From positions 1 to 50,113 of the forward strand of contig CADEDT010000005.1 in assembly GCA_902826145.1 (NCBI GenBank): a DNA stretch of 50,113 bases, in the 5' to 3' direction. Both the position numbers and the translations under genes were made by a program. Each line of letters opens with the position of its first letter. Position 1 is the stretch's first letter. Below are positions 1 through 8,231 of this stretch, in pieces. The notes under the pieces are model-generated. The model saw only the letters and a list, made by a program, of their open reading frames with translations. It had not been told where the DNA came from and made no database searches. The DNA comes from an uncultured Caulobacteraceae bacterium (GTDB lineage Bacteria > Pseudomonadota > Alphaproteobacteria > Caulobacterales > Aquidulcibacteraceae).

Positions 1-1
1 T

Positions 2-615
<614 letters not shown>

Positions 616-616
<1 letters not shown>

Positions 617-1485
617 TGCCGGTGCCGCGCGAGATTCCGCGAGAACTTGCGTATCCCGAACTCGTCTGGCCCACAATTCTGGCCATTCGAGAGAAAGGTG
701 GATCCGCGAGCATTGAGGAAATCGAGGACGGTGTTGCTCGTTTGCTTCAACTGTCAGATGAAGCCCTCGCCGCGCCACACACCCAAGGCTCGCGAACGGA
801 ATTTCAGTATCGACTTGCCTGGGTTCGGACCTATCTCAAGAAGATTGATGCACTGAACAACAGCGCACGCGCTGTATGGTCGCTGACGGACGTCGGCGAC
901 AAAATCACCGAAACCGAAGCGCGCGACGTCTTCCGGAAAGTGAACGCTGAGGCGCGTGCCAGCGAGGAAGAGGAAACGTCCGCTGCCGAATCTGAGGCAG
1001 TGGCCGTGGCTTCGCCAATCGAAGAAGCCAGTTGGGTGGATCGCCTGCTCGAAGTCATTGGGACCATTTCACCCGACGCCTTCGAACGATTAGCGCAACG
1101 CCTCCTTCGAGAGTCAGGCTTCACCAAAGTTGAGGTCACCGGAAAGTCCGGAGACGGGGGCATCGATGGCATCGGTGTCCTCCGCATGAACCTCGTGTCC
1201 TTTCAAGTCTTGTTTCAGTGTAAGAGATGGAAGGGCTCCGTCGGCGCGTCGGTCGTCAGAGATTTCAGAGGTGCCATGGTTGGACGTGCGGACAAGGGTC
1301 TAGTGATCACGACCAGCACCTTCACCGCTGAAGCGAGGCGCGAGGCAACCCGTGACGGAGCGCCAGCCATTGATCTGATCGACGGCGAAAGCCTCTGTCA
1401 GTTGCTCAAGGAGCGCCGACTCGGCGTAGGCGTACAAATGGTTGAAGAGATCGCGGTCGATGAAGCGTTCTTTCGCGCGATCTGA
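616..1485 (+). CDS. mrr: Mrr-type restriction endonuclease
   Basis: Predicted modification-dependent type IV-like DNA endonuclease of 289 residues. Residues about 8-95 resemble the Mrr N-terminal winged-helix DNA-binding domain. Residues 113-137 form an acidic linker. Residues about 150-275 form the Mrr catalytic domain of the PD-(D/E)xK fold. Candidate active-site positions are E157 (DAFERLAQRLL), D184 in SGDGGIDGIG and Q201-C-K203. All expected catalytic positions appear intact. The ATG at 616 overlaps the rpoD stop (TAATG), so expression may depend on rpoD transcription. Wobble positions look richer in A/T than in rpoD, which would fit acquisition by transfer but was not quantified. Family assignment is confident. 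Methyl-DNA specificity is unknown, and the symbol is given by family only. Confidence 0.85.
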
Positions 1486-1491
1486 CACGGC

Positions 1492-1521
1492 ATTCCGGAA
1501 GTGTGGAGCGCAATCCGGAAT
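1492..1521. terminator. Inverted repeat after the mrr-like gene
   Basis: ATTCCGGA (1492-1499) pairs with TCCGGAAT (1514-1521) around a 14-nt loop, just after the stop of the endonuclease gene. There is no T-run on either strand, so it is at best a weak or Rho-assisted terminator. Each arm also contains TCCGGA, itself palindromic, so it could be a protein site instead. Confidence 0.35.
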
Positions 1522-1644
1522 CAAGAGAAGCATAAAGCGCCACGACGCCGGCAGCAGTTCTTGGACAAATCGTGCAAAAGATCGATAGCGATCCGATCGT
1601 GGAACCTTCCTGATTCATTAACCGACAAAACTGAGCCTGCTCAT

Positions 1645-2256
1645 ATGGGCAAGTTCGATTCTCGAATCATTGCGGTCGCTGGAAATGGGTCCGCTCAGAT
1701 CGAATACTGGAAGCAGAGCGTCGCAGCGACGATTCATTTCAATGATATGTGTATTCGTCTGCGCGTGCTGAGCATAACTGTCCTCGCAACATTCTTCGCC
1801 GGCGCGGCAATTTCGATGGCGCAATATCCGAACGGCGTAATTGGTTTTCTAGGCATTCAGGCGCACGTGTCTGCTGCCCTCCACCTGATCGCAATGATCT
1901 TCGTCGCGACGCTTTGGCTGCTCGATCGGTCCTATTATTACAACATGCTGGTGGCTACCGTTGGACACTCCGAGCGTATCGAACCGAAGGTTCGAGAGTT
2001 AGTCCACGACATGGTCCGCGGCCCAACGCTAACTCAAGCGATCAGCGAAGCTATTCCACGAGCCGCATCTAGCCGCATCGCCAATCTGTTCTACTTCACA
2101 CAGATCGCCATCGCCGCCGCTATGATATTCTTAGCGATCGACTACCAAATCGAGCGAGCGGAAGTGCCCATACCAACCCCACCATTGAATGCCGGCGCGG
2201 ACACGCCCTACACCCCTACCGAGCCATATCTGCTTCGAGATCGTTTGAGCGAATAG
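1645..2256 (+). CDS. Hypothetical membrane protein, three predicted transmembrane segments
   Basis: Function not recognised. The ATG at 1645 begins a protein of 203 residues. An upstream in-frame ATG at 1501 would add 48 residues of poor coding character, so the shorter form is preferred, though no strong ribosome site is seen for either. Hydrophobic stretches are residues about 38-60 (RVLSITVLATFFAGAAIS), 70-92 (SAALHLIAMIFVATLWLL) and 150-168 (IAIAAAMIFLAID). The loop between segments two and three is about 60 residues and rich in charge. The C-terminal tail is proline- and threonine-rich (IPTPPLNAGADTPYTPTEPY). It lies 159 bases after the Mrr-like endonuclease and shares its less GC-rich look, so both may belong to one acquired segment. 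No domain could be named. Confidence 0.6.
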   Translation: MGKFDSRIIAVAGNGSAQIEYWKQSVAATIHFNDMCIRLRVLSITVLATFFAGAAISMAQYPNGVIGFLGIQAHVSAALHLIAMIFVATLWLLDRSYYYNMLVATVGHSERIEPKVRELVHDMVRGPTLTQAISEAIPRAASSRIANLFYFTQIAIAAAMIFLAIDYQIERAEVPIPTPPLNAGADTPYTPTEPYLLRDRLSE

Positions 2257-2332
2257 GCCTTCGGCATGAGCAGGTGTCCAACACCAAACACCGCTCTCGC
2301 CCTTTGCAAACCCGCCTCCCCCAAAAATCTAT

Positions 2333-2514
2333 CCCACACCTCCAAACGTGAGCAATAATCCTCCTGTCCGCACACGGGAGATTTCGAAGACGTCCGAAAC
2401 TTTGGAATGTGTGGGCGCGGATCGGCGGGATTTTGTTTGCGGGGAGTGAAACCGCAAAGTCCGAAGCAGCGGCGCCCGTAGCACTGGAGAATTGGGCTTG
2501 GGACGCTCAAGCCC
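2333..2514 (+). ncRNA. Candidate structured RNA in a 600-bp gene-free stretch
   Basis: Bases 2257-2856 hold no convincing gene. Within them strong pairings follow one another. CCCACAC (2333-2339) pairs with GTGTGGG (2409-2415), continued inwards by TCCAAA (2341-2346) with TTTGGA (2401-2406). This encloses a hairpin CTCCTGT/ACGGGAG (2361-2367/2374-2380, one G-U pair). Downstream are hairpins TTTGCGG/CCGCAAA (2436-2442/2452-2458) and GGGCTTG/CAAGCCC (2494-2500/2508-2514). I compared it by eye with RNase P RNA, SRP RNA, tmRNA, 6S RNA and the cobalamin and TPP riboswitches, and no signature motif matched. Strand and ends are guesses. It could be a small RNA, a long leader of the gene at 2857, or chance pairing in GC-rich DNA. 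Confidence 0.3.
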
Positions 2515-2654
2515 CAAAGGGAAGTGCCGTCGATGGCGGCTCGACCCGGAAGGTCCATCGTCCAGGAGGCGAAGCGCGCGCGAGCGCGCTCAAGCACAAC
2601 TCCTCACGCCCAGGCCGGGAAAAACGATCACGTAACGGAGCGCGTGAAACGCGC

Positions 2655-2714
2655 GGCGTTGTACGGCGACGTGCAACGCATCTCTCAGGCACCACCTAGC
2701 GCGTCTCGCGCGCC
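2655..2714 (+). repeat. 60-bp intergenic repeat, copy A
   Basis: This 60-base stretch aligns without gaps to 3786-3845, with 47 of 60 positions identical by hand count. Its core is an inverted repeat, GCGTTGTAC (2656-2664) and GTGCAACGC (2671-2679), around GGCGAC. It ends 142 bases before the start codon at 2857. Confidence 0.65.
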
Positions 2715-2856
2715 CCGCTCCCGATCTCGTGGAGCCGCTCTTGAAAACCCGCATCGGCGGCCACGCTCGCGCGTCGAGCGCTCGGCCAAATGTCGATTGC
2801 GCCGCCAGGAACTACTAACGCAGGATGGAGCAGCACAACGCGGGGGGAAGCGCACT

Positions 2857-3192
2857 ATGAACACCGACACGGCCAACGCGCGGCGCTTTGCGCTGCTGGG
2901 CGGGCACGGCGCGATCATCTTCTTCGTTTTCCAGCGACTGTCCGAAGAGCGCCCTGCACCGATCTCGCAGGAAGAATACGGCGCCAGCGCCGCGATTTGC
3001 GTGATCAGCTTTATCGGCTTGATCGCGGCCTATTTCGCGATGCGCAACGACTCCAAGCCGCGCCTCGCCGGCGCGTTGGAAGGCATCGCCGCCACAATCA
3101 TCTTCCTCTGCATCGCCGCTTTCATCGCCATGATGATCGTTCTGGCGCTAACGCCCGTCGAACTCCGCATGCCGGAGGGCTCGCCCGCCTAA
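2857..3192 (+). CDS. Hypothetical small membrane protein
   Basis: A 111-residue protein that I do not recognise. The ATG at 2857 is preceded by a purine-rich ribosome site (GGGGGGAAG, 2842-2850), while the in-frame extension back to 2524 would run through the repeat and is not protein-like. Three hydrophobic segments are seen: residues about 12-26 (LLGGHGAIIFFVFQ), 43-62 (AAICVISFIGLIAAYFAM) and 73-98 (GALEGIAATIIFLCIAAFIA and on into MMIVLAL). A charged, glycine-containing loop separates segments two and three. It stands alone, with a repeat-bearing leader upstream. Likely an inner-membrane protein of unknown role. Confidence 0.65.
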   Translation: MNTDTANARRFALLGGHGAIIFFVFQRLSEERPAPISQEEYGASAAICVISFIGLIAAYFAMRNDSKPRLAGALEGIAATIIFLCIAAFIAMMIVLALTPVELRMPEGSPA

Positions 3193-3303
3193 TGCGCGCG
3201 CGCTTGTTCGCTCCGCGTCAGCAGCTCACGAGCGGCCAAGGCAGCTTCGCATTGTTGACATCACCACCAATCCGGAAAACCTTCCCGCCCTACGGAGGTG
3301 GGT

Positions 3304-3759
3304 ATGAGAGTTATGTTGTTTGCCGTCGTCGCGGCGTTTGCATTGTCACCAATGGCCGCTCACGCGCAGACGCCATCGCCTACCGCGCAGGCGCTGTCGA
3401 ACTGCATTCAGCGATCGACGACGGCTGAGGACAATGTAGTGCTCATGCGCTGGATGTTCGTCGCCATGGCGCGTCATCCGAGCGTGTCGTCGCTCTCCAA
3501 CGTGTCGGACGCGGCGCGCACGTCGGCAAATCGCGACATGGGAACGCTCTTCAACAGGCTCGTGCTTCAAGCGTGCCCAAACGAGGCGCGCGCAGCGCTC
3601 CAAACCGACGGCCAGGCGGCGTTTCAAGTTGCGTTCGCCGCGTTCGGCCAGCGCGCGATGACCGGGATCATGGGACACCCCGATGTCACCGCCGCCGTTT
3701 CAGAATGGGCGACGTTCATCGACCAGCAAGGCTTGGCCGGCCTAGCGACGAGACAATGA
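3304..3759 (+). CDS. Hypothetical secreted protein
   Basis: A 151-residue exported protein with no recognised domain. The ATG at 3304 follows GGAGG (3294-3298) at good spacing. A GTG at 3298 in the same frame would sit inside that ribosome site and is rejected. Residues 1-22 are a classic Sec signal peptide, with a hydrophobic core FAVVAAFALSPMAAHA cut before QTPSP. The mature part is predicted helical and has two cysteines, at about residues 35 and 91, that could form a disulfide in the periplasm. The C-terminal half (AAFQVAFAAFGQRAMTGIMG) is amphipathic. It sits between two genes whose leaders carry related repeats. Function unknown. Confidence 0.7.
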   Translation: MRVMLFAVVAAFALSPMAAHAQTPSPTAQALSNCIQRSTTAEDNVVLMRWMFVAMARHPSVSSLSNVSDAARTSANRDMGTLFNRLVLQACPNEARAALQTDGQAAFQVAFAAFGQRAMTGIMGHPDVTAAVSEWATFIDQQGLAGLATRQ

Positions 3760-3785
3760 CGCTTAGCGCCCCTTGAGGATTCGCT

Positions 3786-3845
3786 GGCGTTGCACAGCGA
3801 CGTGCAACGCACATCGATGGCGCCACTCAGCGCTTCTAACGCGCC
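3786..3845 (+). repeat. 60-bp intergenic repeat, copy B
   Basis: Second copy of the repeat at 2655-2714, in the same orientation. The core inverted repeat is perfect here: GCGTTGCAC (3787-3795) and GTGCAACGC (3802-3810) around AGCGAC. It ends 134 bases before the ATG at 3980, nearly the same offset as copy A has from its gene. Confidence 0.65.
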
Positions 3846-3979
3846 TACTCCGGGCTTTCGCGGCGGGCCGCAAGCACGCGCTCCGCAAATACCGCCGCAC
3901 GTTTCTTATGATCCAACACACGTCAGCGCGCGTAGCCCTTTCACTGGTCATGGCGGGGAACCATGAAAAGGGGAACTCC

Positions 3980-4804
3980 ATGACTAAACTACTCGCGACT
4001 ACGGCGGCGATCGCCGCGCTTATAGGTCTGAGCGCCACTGCTCAGGCGCAGGAATTCAACGGCCCATACGTCGGCGGCCACGTCGGCTACGCTTTCCAAC
4101 CTGACGACGACAGCGAGACCATTCTCTTCGACACCAATCTCGACGGTACTTACGGCGACACCGTCAACACCACCGCGCCAGCGAATGCCTTTTCACCGGG
4201 CTTCTGCGGCGGCCGCGCAAACGGCCCAACGCCGGCTGATGGTTGCTCAGACGACGAAGATGCCGCCGATATCGGGCTTCGTGCAGGCTATGACTGGCAG
4301 TGGGGCAATTGGGTGTTTGGCGGCCTCGGCGAAGTCTCGTTCAGCGAAATCGATGACAGCGTCTCGGCATTCTCAACCACGCCCGCGCGCTACACCATGA
4401 CGCGCGAATTGAACTGGATCGCGGCAGCGCGTCTTCGCGGCGGCTTCGCACTCTCGAACATGCTGTTCTATGGCACCGGCGGCCTCGCGTGGGCCGATGT
4501 CGACCACAGCTTCTCGACCAGCAACGGCGTCAACACCTTCACCGAGACGAGCGATGACCAGGTCATGGGTTATCAGCTCGGGCTCGGCGCCGAATGGGCG
4601 CTCACCGATCGTTGGCGCCTTGGCGGCGAATACATCTACACGAACCTCGATGACGACGATTACACCGTCCGCGCCAGTGGCCCCGCGCCCGCAACCAACC
4701 CGTTCATTCTGGTTAATCCAGCAGGCACGGACTTCCAGCGCAGCGAAGAAGAATTCGATTTCAACAGCGTGCGTCTGACTCTCACCTACCGCCTAGGTGG
4801 CTAG
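3980..4804 (+). CDS. Outer-membrane beta-barrel protein (Omp25/OmpA-like porin family)
   Basis: Predicted eight-stranded outer-membrane barrel of 274 residues. The ATG at 3980 has AAGGGGAA (3968-3975) upstream and starts a signal peptide (KLLATTAAIAALIGLSATAQ, cut near AQAQ before EFNGPYVGG). The mature start GPYVGGHVGYAF is typical of the small alphaproteobacterial surface antigens of the Omp25/Omp31 type. Later strands alternate aromatic and polar residues (WNWVFGGLGEVSFSEIDDS, NMLFYGTGGLAWADVD, WRLGGEYIYTNLDDDDY) and the protein ends VRLTLTYRLGG, a barrel-closing strand without a terminal Phe. Long acidic loops after residues 30 and 65 contain Cys, possibly a loop disulfide. It is a single-gene unit with its own terminator at 4815. 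Exact role is not determinable from sequence. Confidence 0.85.
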   Translation: MTKLLATTAAIAALIGLSATAQAQEFNGPYVGGHVGYAFQPDDDSETILFDTNLDGTYGDTVNTTAPANAFSPGFCGGRANGPTPADGCSDDEDAADIGLRAGYDWQWGNWVFGGLGEVSFSEIDDSVSAFSTTPARYTMTRELNWIAAARLRGGFALSNMLFYGTGGLAWADVDHSFSTSNGVNTFTETSDDQVMGYQLGLGAEWALTDRWRLGGEYIYTNLDDDDYTVRASGPAPATNPFILVNPAGTDFQRSEEEFDFNSVRLTLTYRLGG

Positions 4805-4814
4805 ACGCACAAAT

Positions 4815-4862
4815 CCGGGAGGCGCGCTCCCCACCTAAGACCAAGCGCCTCCCGGTACTTTT
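4815..4862 (+). terminator. Rho-independent terminator of the outer-membrane protein gene
   Basis: CCGGGAGGCGC (4815-4825) and GCGCCTCCCGG (4845-4855) form a perfect 11-bp stem with a 19-nt loop, followed by TACTTTTTC. It stands 10 bases after the stop codon at 4804. Confidence 0.85.
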
Positions 4863-5936
4863 TCATTCGCTCCGCGCAAGCAGCTCCACCAAATCCTGCT
4901 GCCAATTCACCGCCCACGTATGCGTGCCGTGACCGCGCGTGTTGGCGGCCTCCTCCACCATCCGAAACCGCGCATTCGCCCCCATGCGTGCCAGCGCTTC
5001 CTGCGGATAAGTGAAGTTGCGCGGGTTGATGAAATCGTCGGCGCTATTGATCCACATTGTGGGCGCCGTGATGCGATCGAGATTGGGCCAGGGATTGTAG
5101 GTCCGCGAACTCTCGAACTGATAGATCATGTCATTGGCGTCGAGCCCGGCGATGGCGCGATCGACGCGCGCGCGGATCTCCGCCGTCGCCGCATCGCGCG
5201 CCGGCCATTGCGCCTGAAAATAAAGCGGCGCCGCGCCCGCAATCTGCAGAATGGAAGCCGCCGTGCGCAGGCCTTGCGCCGGCTGCGCGGCGTACTCACC
5301 ACCGCTCCAAGCCGGATCGTTCTGAATGCCGTCAATGATGAGCTGCCGCCACATCCGGTTCAGCCCCGCAATCTCGATTGGCTCGCACGCGAGCGGCATC
5401 AGCGCCTGCGCGAACTCCGGATGCGCCTCGCCCCACACGAACGCATGCATGCAACCCATCGACGTGCCGAGAATAAGCCGCGCCCGCCGCACGCGGAGGC
5501 CATCGGTCAGCAGCAGATGCTGCAACGCGACCATGTCGTCATAGTCGTACTTCGGAAACCGCATCCGCAGCCCATCCGACGGTTTCGACGATCGCCCGTG
5601 CCCGACATTGTCCGGCATGATGATGTAGTAGCGCTCGATATCGAGCGGCTGGCCCGGGCCGAAAAGTTCGCCCGCAAACTGCGGCGCGAGAAATTGCCGC
5701 CCACTGCCCCCCGTGCCGTGCAACAGCAGCACCGCGTTATCGATCCGCCCGCCGCGCCCGCGATGCGGCCGCCCCAGCGTCTGATAGTGAATGCGCACCT
5801 CGTCCAGCCGCTCGCCCGATCGGAACTGACAATCACGCGCGATGTAATCAGCTTCAGCCGGCGCGTACTGCTGCTGCGGCGGACTTTGCGGCGCGCCTTG
5901 CAACGCCAACGCGATCACAGCTGCGATGAGGGACAT
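4863..5936 (-). CDS. Secreted alpha/beta-hydrolase, homoserine O-acetyltransferase-like
   Basis: A 357-residue alpha/beta-hydrolase related in sequence to MetX acyltransferases. Motifs are the oxyanion region LLHGTGGSG (71-79), DNVGHGRSSKPSDG (109-122) and the nucleophile elbow GTSMGC with Ser159. Near the C-terminus are NSADDFINP, carrying the likely acid Asp, and RGHGTHTW, carrying the His, so the triad looks complete. Unlike true MetX it begins with a signal-like hydrophobic stretch (SLIAAVIALALQG), so the mature enzyme is probably periplasmic and a role in methionine synthesis is doubtful. The ATG at 5936 has GGAG six bases upstream. It is monocistronic, convergent with the barrel gene. 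Substrate unknown; an esterase or acyltransferase is the safe statement. Confidence 0.8.
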   Translation of the reverse strand: MSLIAAVIALALQGAPQSPPQQQYAPAEADYIARDCQFRSGERLDEVRIHYQTLGRPHRGRGGRIDNAVLLLHGTGGSGRQFLAPQFAGELFGPGQPLDIERYYIIMPDNVGHGRSSKPSDGLRMRFPKYDYDDMVALQHLLLTDGLRVRRARLILGTSMGCMHAFVWGEAHPEFAQALMPLACEPIEIAGLNRMWRQLIIDGIQNDPAWSGGEYAAQPAQGLRTAASILQIAGAAPLYFQAQWPARDAATAEIRARVDRAIAGLDANDMIYQFESSRTYNPWPNLDRITAPTMWINSADDFINPRNFTYPQEALARMGANARFRMVEEAANTRGHGTHTWAVNWQQDLVELLARSE

Positions 5937-5970
5937 GAAGTACTCCGTTGGCGCGGAGCCTAGAGCGTCA

Positions 5971-6570
5971 TCAGCTATAATTGAAGCTCACGCTAATGCG
6001 AGCTTTCTTCGCGGTGTTCATTGGCACCTCATGACGAATGAAGCTCTCCCACATCAGCGCCTCCCCCGCTTCAGGCTGCACATAGATGAAAGTCCGCTCC
6101 GATTCCGGCGCATCGGCCGTTCGCTGCGGCGCCGACATCATCGAGGCGTGACGCGGATCTTCAAGTTTCAGCGCCGACGCGCCTGGCGGGACATCGACGT
6201 AATAGGTGCCGGAGAGCACGCTCTGTGGATGAATGTGGCTGGTGTGCACGCCGCCCGGCTCCAGCACGTTGACCCACATGCTGTCCAAGCCAAGCCTGCG
6301 GCCGCTGAGATCGAGATGCAACTCGCGTGCAAACGCCATGGCGTGCTTGTCGAGCGCCGATTTCAGCGCCGCGAAATTCGGATCGCGCTTCGGCAGATCG
6401 TTGAGCGATGCATACGACGTGTAGCCCGCGTAGTTGTTTTCTCTGCTCCAACGCTGCCCTGCCTTGTCGCCGGAAGCGATGGCGCGACAGCTCTTCAGCA
6501 ATGACGCATTGTCGATGCCCTCCACCGCGGCGCGGTAGAGCTTGGTGACGAAGAGCGTCTTGATCTCCAT
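5971..6570 (-). CDS. 2-oxoglutarate/Fe(II)-dependent oxygenase family protein
   Basis: A 199-residue protein resembling the family annotated as putative 2OG-Fe(II) oxygenase (TIGR02466-like). The jelly-roll core has HTSHIHPQSVLSGTYYVDVP (109-128), with H112 and H114 as candidate iron ligands. Near the C-terminus, SFIRHEVPMN contributes H180 and KKARISVSFNY contributes R191, the likely 2-oxoglutarate anchor. The spacing matches the usual double-stranded beta-helix arrangement. The ATG at 6570 is preferred over an in-frame GTG at 6600, which would add ten residues of low-quality sequence. It lies upstream of the hydrolase in the same direction, with 34 bases between, so the two may be co-transcribed. 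No substrate can be assigned. Confidence 0.75.
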   Translation of the reverse strand: MEIKTLFVTKLYRAAVEGIDNASLLKSCRAIASGDKAGQRWSRENNYAGYTSYASLNDLPKRDPNFAALKSALDKHAMAFARELHLDLSGRRLGLDSMWVNVLEPGGVHTSHIHPQSVLSGTYYVDVPPGASALKLEDPRHASMMSAPQRTADAPESERTFIYVQPEAGEALMWESFIRHEVPMNTAKKARISVSFNYS

Positions 6571-6621
6571 GCGCCGAGGCTTACGGGCGCAGACCCACAC
6601 GCGGCAAACCCATTCGCCAAG

Positions 6622-6653
6622 AAAAAATGGCGCCCTCGGGGAACGAGGGCGCC
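6622..6653 (-). terminator. Rho-independent terminator
   Basis: On the minus strand GGCGCCCTCG (6653-6644), a 5-nt loop and CGAGGGCGCC (6638-6629) are followed by ATTTTTTC. It ends transcription of the small secreted-protein gene at 6705-7022 and separates it from the oxygenase gene. Confidence 0.88.
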
Positions 6654-6704
6654 AGGCAGATTACGTCCGCGCGGGAGGCGGAGGACGTATGGTCGGGGCA
6701 GGAG

Positions 6705-7022
6705 TTATCGGGCGATAGATGCTGTCTGCAGCGCCGGCGTGATCGAAGCGATCTGCAGCTGTTCACCGCGTGTGCGGGTCACGTCGCAACGGACGTTTTG
6801 CAGGCGATTGCCGCGCCACAGGTCGAAGTCGACGCGAACGGCGCGGGGGCGCACCTGAACCTGATCGAGGCGCACCGTGGCGTCAGCGCCGGCCTGCGCC
6901 GTCACTTCGGCACGGCAAAGCGCGATAGCAGCGCTCCGGTCGGCGATATCATCGGCGCTGGCGATGCTTGGCATGACCAGAACTGCGGTTAACGCCATAG
7001 CAGACATAAGGAAATTCTTCAT
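6705..7022 (-). CDS. Small secreted protein of unknown function (weakly UrcA-like)
   Basis: A 105-residue exported protein. The ATG at 7022 follows GGAGGG with a 5-base spacer. Residues 1-23 form a signal peptide (KNFLMSAMALTAVLVMPSIA, cut before DDIAD). The mature part has two cysteines (in ALCRAEV and QNVRCDV) and a strand-rich middle (VRPRAVRVDFDLWRG). The combination of RV-x-F-DL and a later Cys is faintly like the UrcA family of small alphaproteobacterial exported proteins, but I would not assert membership. It is divergent from a TetR repressor gene and both promoters contain the same operator pair, so it is the likely regulated partner of that repressor. Its own terminator follows. Confidence 0.65.
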   Translation of the reverse strand: MKNFLMSAMALTAVLVMPSIASADDIADRSAAIALCRAEVTAQAGADATVRLDQVQVRPRAVRVDFDLWRGNRLQNVRCDVTRTRGEQLQIASITPALQTASIAR

Positions 7023-7060
7023 TTGACCCTCCGGGGAGATGAGGAACCGGCCGAACTATG

Positions 7061-7102
7061 ATGACCGGTCTATTTCCCAATTATCACTAGACCGGTCGTC
7101 AT
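7061..7102. promoter_or_regulatory. Twin TetR-type operators in a divergent promoter region
   Basis: Two copies of the palindrome GACCGGTC lie at 7063-7070 and 7090-7097, 27 bp centre to centre, each with partial flanking match to TAGACCGGTCTA. That pattern is known for the LmrA/YxaF branch of TetR repressors. For the TetR gene, a candidate -10 TATTTT (7111-7116) lies six bases before its ATG, and the -35 position (7088-7093, TAGACC) is inside the second operator. The sites also lie upstream of the minus-strand gene starting at 7022. Confidence 0.7.
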
Positions 7103-7122
7103 ACAAGTGCTATTTTCAGGTC

Positions 7123-7704
7123 ATGGCAAAAGTTTCATCGGCCCGTGAGGACATGCTCACCGCCGCCGTCGATCTGTTTGGCGAGCGCGGTTACGAGGGC
7201 GTCGGCATCGCCGAATTGCTGGCGCGCGCCAACGCGCCGCGCGGCTCGCTCTACTTCCACTTCCCCGCCGGTAAAGAGCAGATCGGCGTTGAGGTGGTTC
7301 AACGCGTCGGCGCCGAAGTCGCGTCGCGCTTTCGTGGGCTGCATGATAGCGGCGTTGATCTAAACACCTTCGTCGAGCGCGTGTTCAAGACGACCTCGAA
7401 GGAATGCAAGGACCGCAACTACGTTGCGTCATGCCCGATGGCCGCGATCGCCACCGGGTTTGGCGAAGGCAGCCCTAAGCTCGCGGCCGCCGTAGGCGAA
7501 GCGTTCTCCATGTGGGAGCACGAAATCGCGATCGCCGCTGAAGCACGCGGCCTAAGCGCCAAGAACGCAGCTATCTTCGCGTCCGCCATGGTCGTGGCCA
7601 TCGAGGGCGCGTTCGTTGTCTCCAAGGCGCAGCGTTCGTCCGCGCCGCACATCAACGCCTCGCGCGCTATCCAGGCGTTGGCCGCTTCGCTCCTCCTCAA
7701 CTAG
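7123..7704 (+). CDS. TetR/AcrR family transcriptional repressor (LmrA/YxaF-like)
   Basis: A 193-residue dimeric repressor. Residues 1-50 form the TetR DNA-binding domain: SSAREDMLTAAVDLFGERGY, then GVGIAELLARANAPRGSLYFHFPAGKEQI, where SLYFHFP is the family hallmark. The C-terminal region with CPMAAIATGFGEGSP and a late helix (AAIFASAMVVAIEGAFVVSKAQ) matches the LmrA/YxaF ligand-binding type, which usually senses small hydrophobic compounds. The ATG at 7123 is chosen because the in-frame extension to 7039 would run through the operators. There is no clear ribosome site, and a -10-like TATTTT ends six bases before the ATG, so the mRNA may be leaderless. Likely autoregulated and controlling the divergent gene. 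It overlaps the DUF1203 gene tail-to-tail by eight bases. Confidence 0.88.
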   Translation: MAKVSSAREDMLTAAVDLFGERGYEGVGIAELLARANAPRGSLYFHFPAGKEQIGVEVVQRVGAEVASRFRGLHDSGVDLNTFVERVFKTTSKECKDRNYVASCPMAAIATGFGEGSPKLAAAVGEAFSMWEHEIAIAAEARGLSAKNAAIFASAMVVAIEGAFVVSKAQRSSAPHINASRAIQALAASLLLN

Positions 7705-8164
7705 CTCGCTCGATTAAAGCCGCGAAGCAACCGCGCCGGGCGTAGTGAGCGTGGATGTAAGCCACGTCCTCGTTTGCGAAGAAGCGATTGATCAACGCTG
7801 CCGCGTCCGCGCCTTCCGTGAGATCCGCATTGACCATCATATGCTTTGCATCGAAGGCGCGCAGGGACAGCGTGCGGCGGGCTAGAGCCGGTGGAACTGC
7901 GTTGCTCACATCGAAACGAGCGTCCGTTTCGCGGACAAAGATCGGCCCTTGCTGGCGATAAGGCGTGTCGGCGGGCTGATGTGCATAGTTCAGCAACAGC
8001 ACGACTTCGCCGATTTCGGCGTCGTCTAACGAAATCCTGCACGGTGCAGCGGGTTTCTCGGTGACGCGCACGCGTTGCGCGCCGGCGGCAGCAAGTTCTG
8101 CGTCGCTCAACGCATGCAGGCGCTGGAACGGCAAAGGATCAAGGCCAGAGATGCGAAAGCTCAT
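7697..8164 (-). CDS. DUF1203 domain-containing protein
   Basis: A 155-residue cytoplasmic protein matching the DUF1203 family along its whole length. Hallmarks are FRISGLDPLPFQRL at the start, PCRISLDDAEIGEVVLLLNY in the middle, TPYRQQGPIFVRE, and a C-terminal IHAHYARRGCFAALIER. The conserved Pro-Cys-Arg, Tyr-Arg and His/Cys residues suggest an enzyme, but no activity is established for the family. The ATG at 8164 is preferred to a GTG two codons earlier. It is convergent with the TetR gene and divergent from the VOC gene (67 bases apart). Confidence 0.82.
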   Translation of the reverse strand: MSFRISGLDPLPFQRLHALSDAELAAAGAQRVRVTEKPAAPCRISLDDAEIGEVVLLLNYAHQPADTPYRQQGPIFVRETDARFDVSNAVPPALARRTLSLRAFDAKHMMVNADLTEGADAAALINRFFANEDVAYIHAHYARRGCFAALIERAS

Positions 8165-8231
8165 GCGCACACGATGGCGTATGTTCGTTGGCGATGCTGG
8201 CCGTATTCGGACCTTGTGCTAGCGTTCACGC

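Noticed and set aside
2409..2699. Short open frames in the 2257-2856 stretch
   Set aside because: Composition and codon pattern are not protein-like and they cross hairpins and the repeat.
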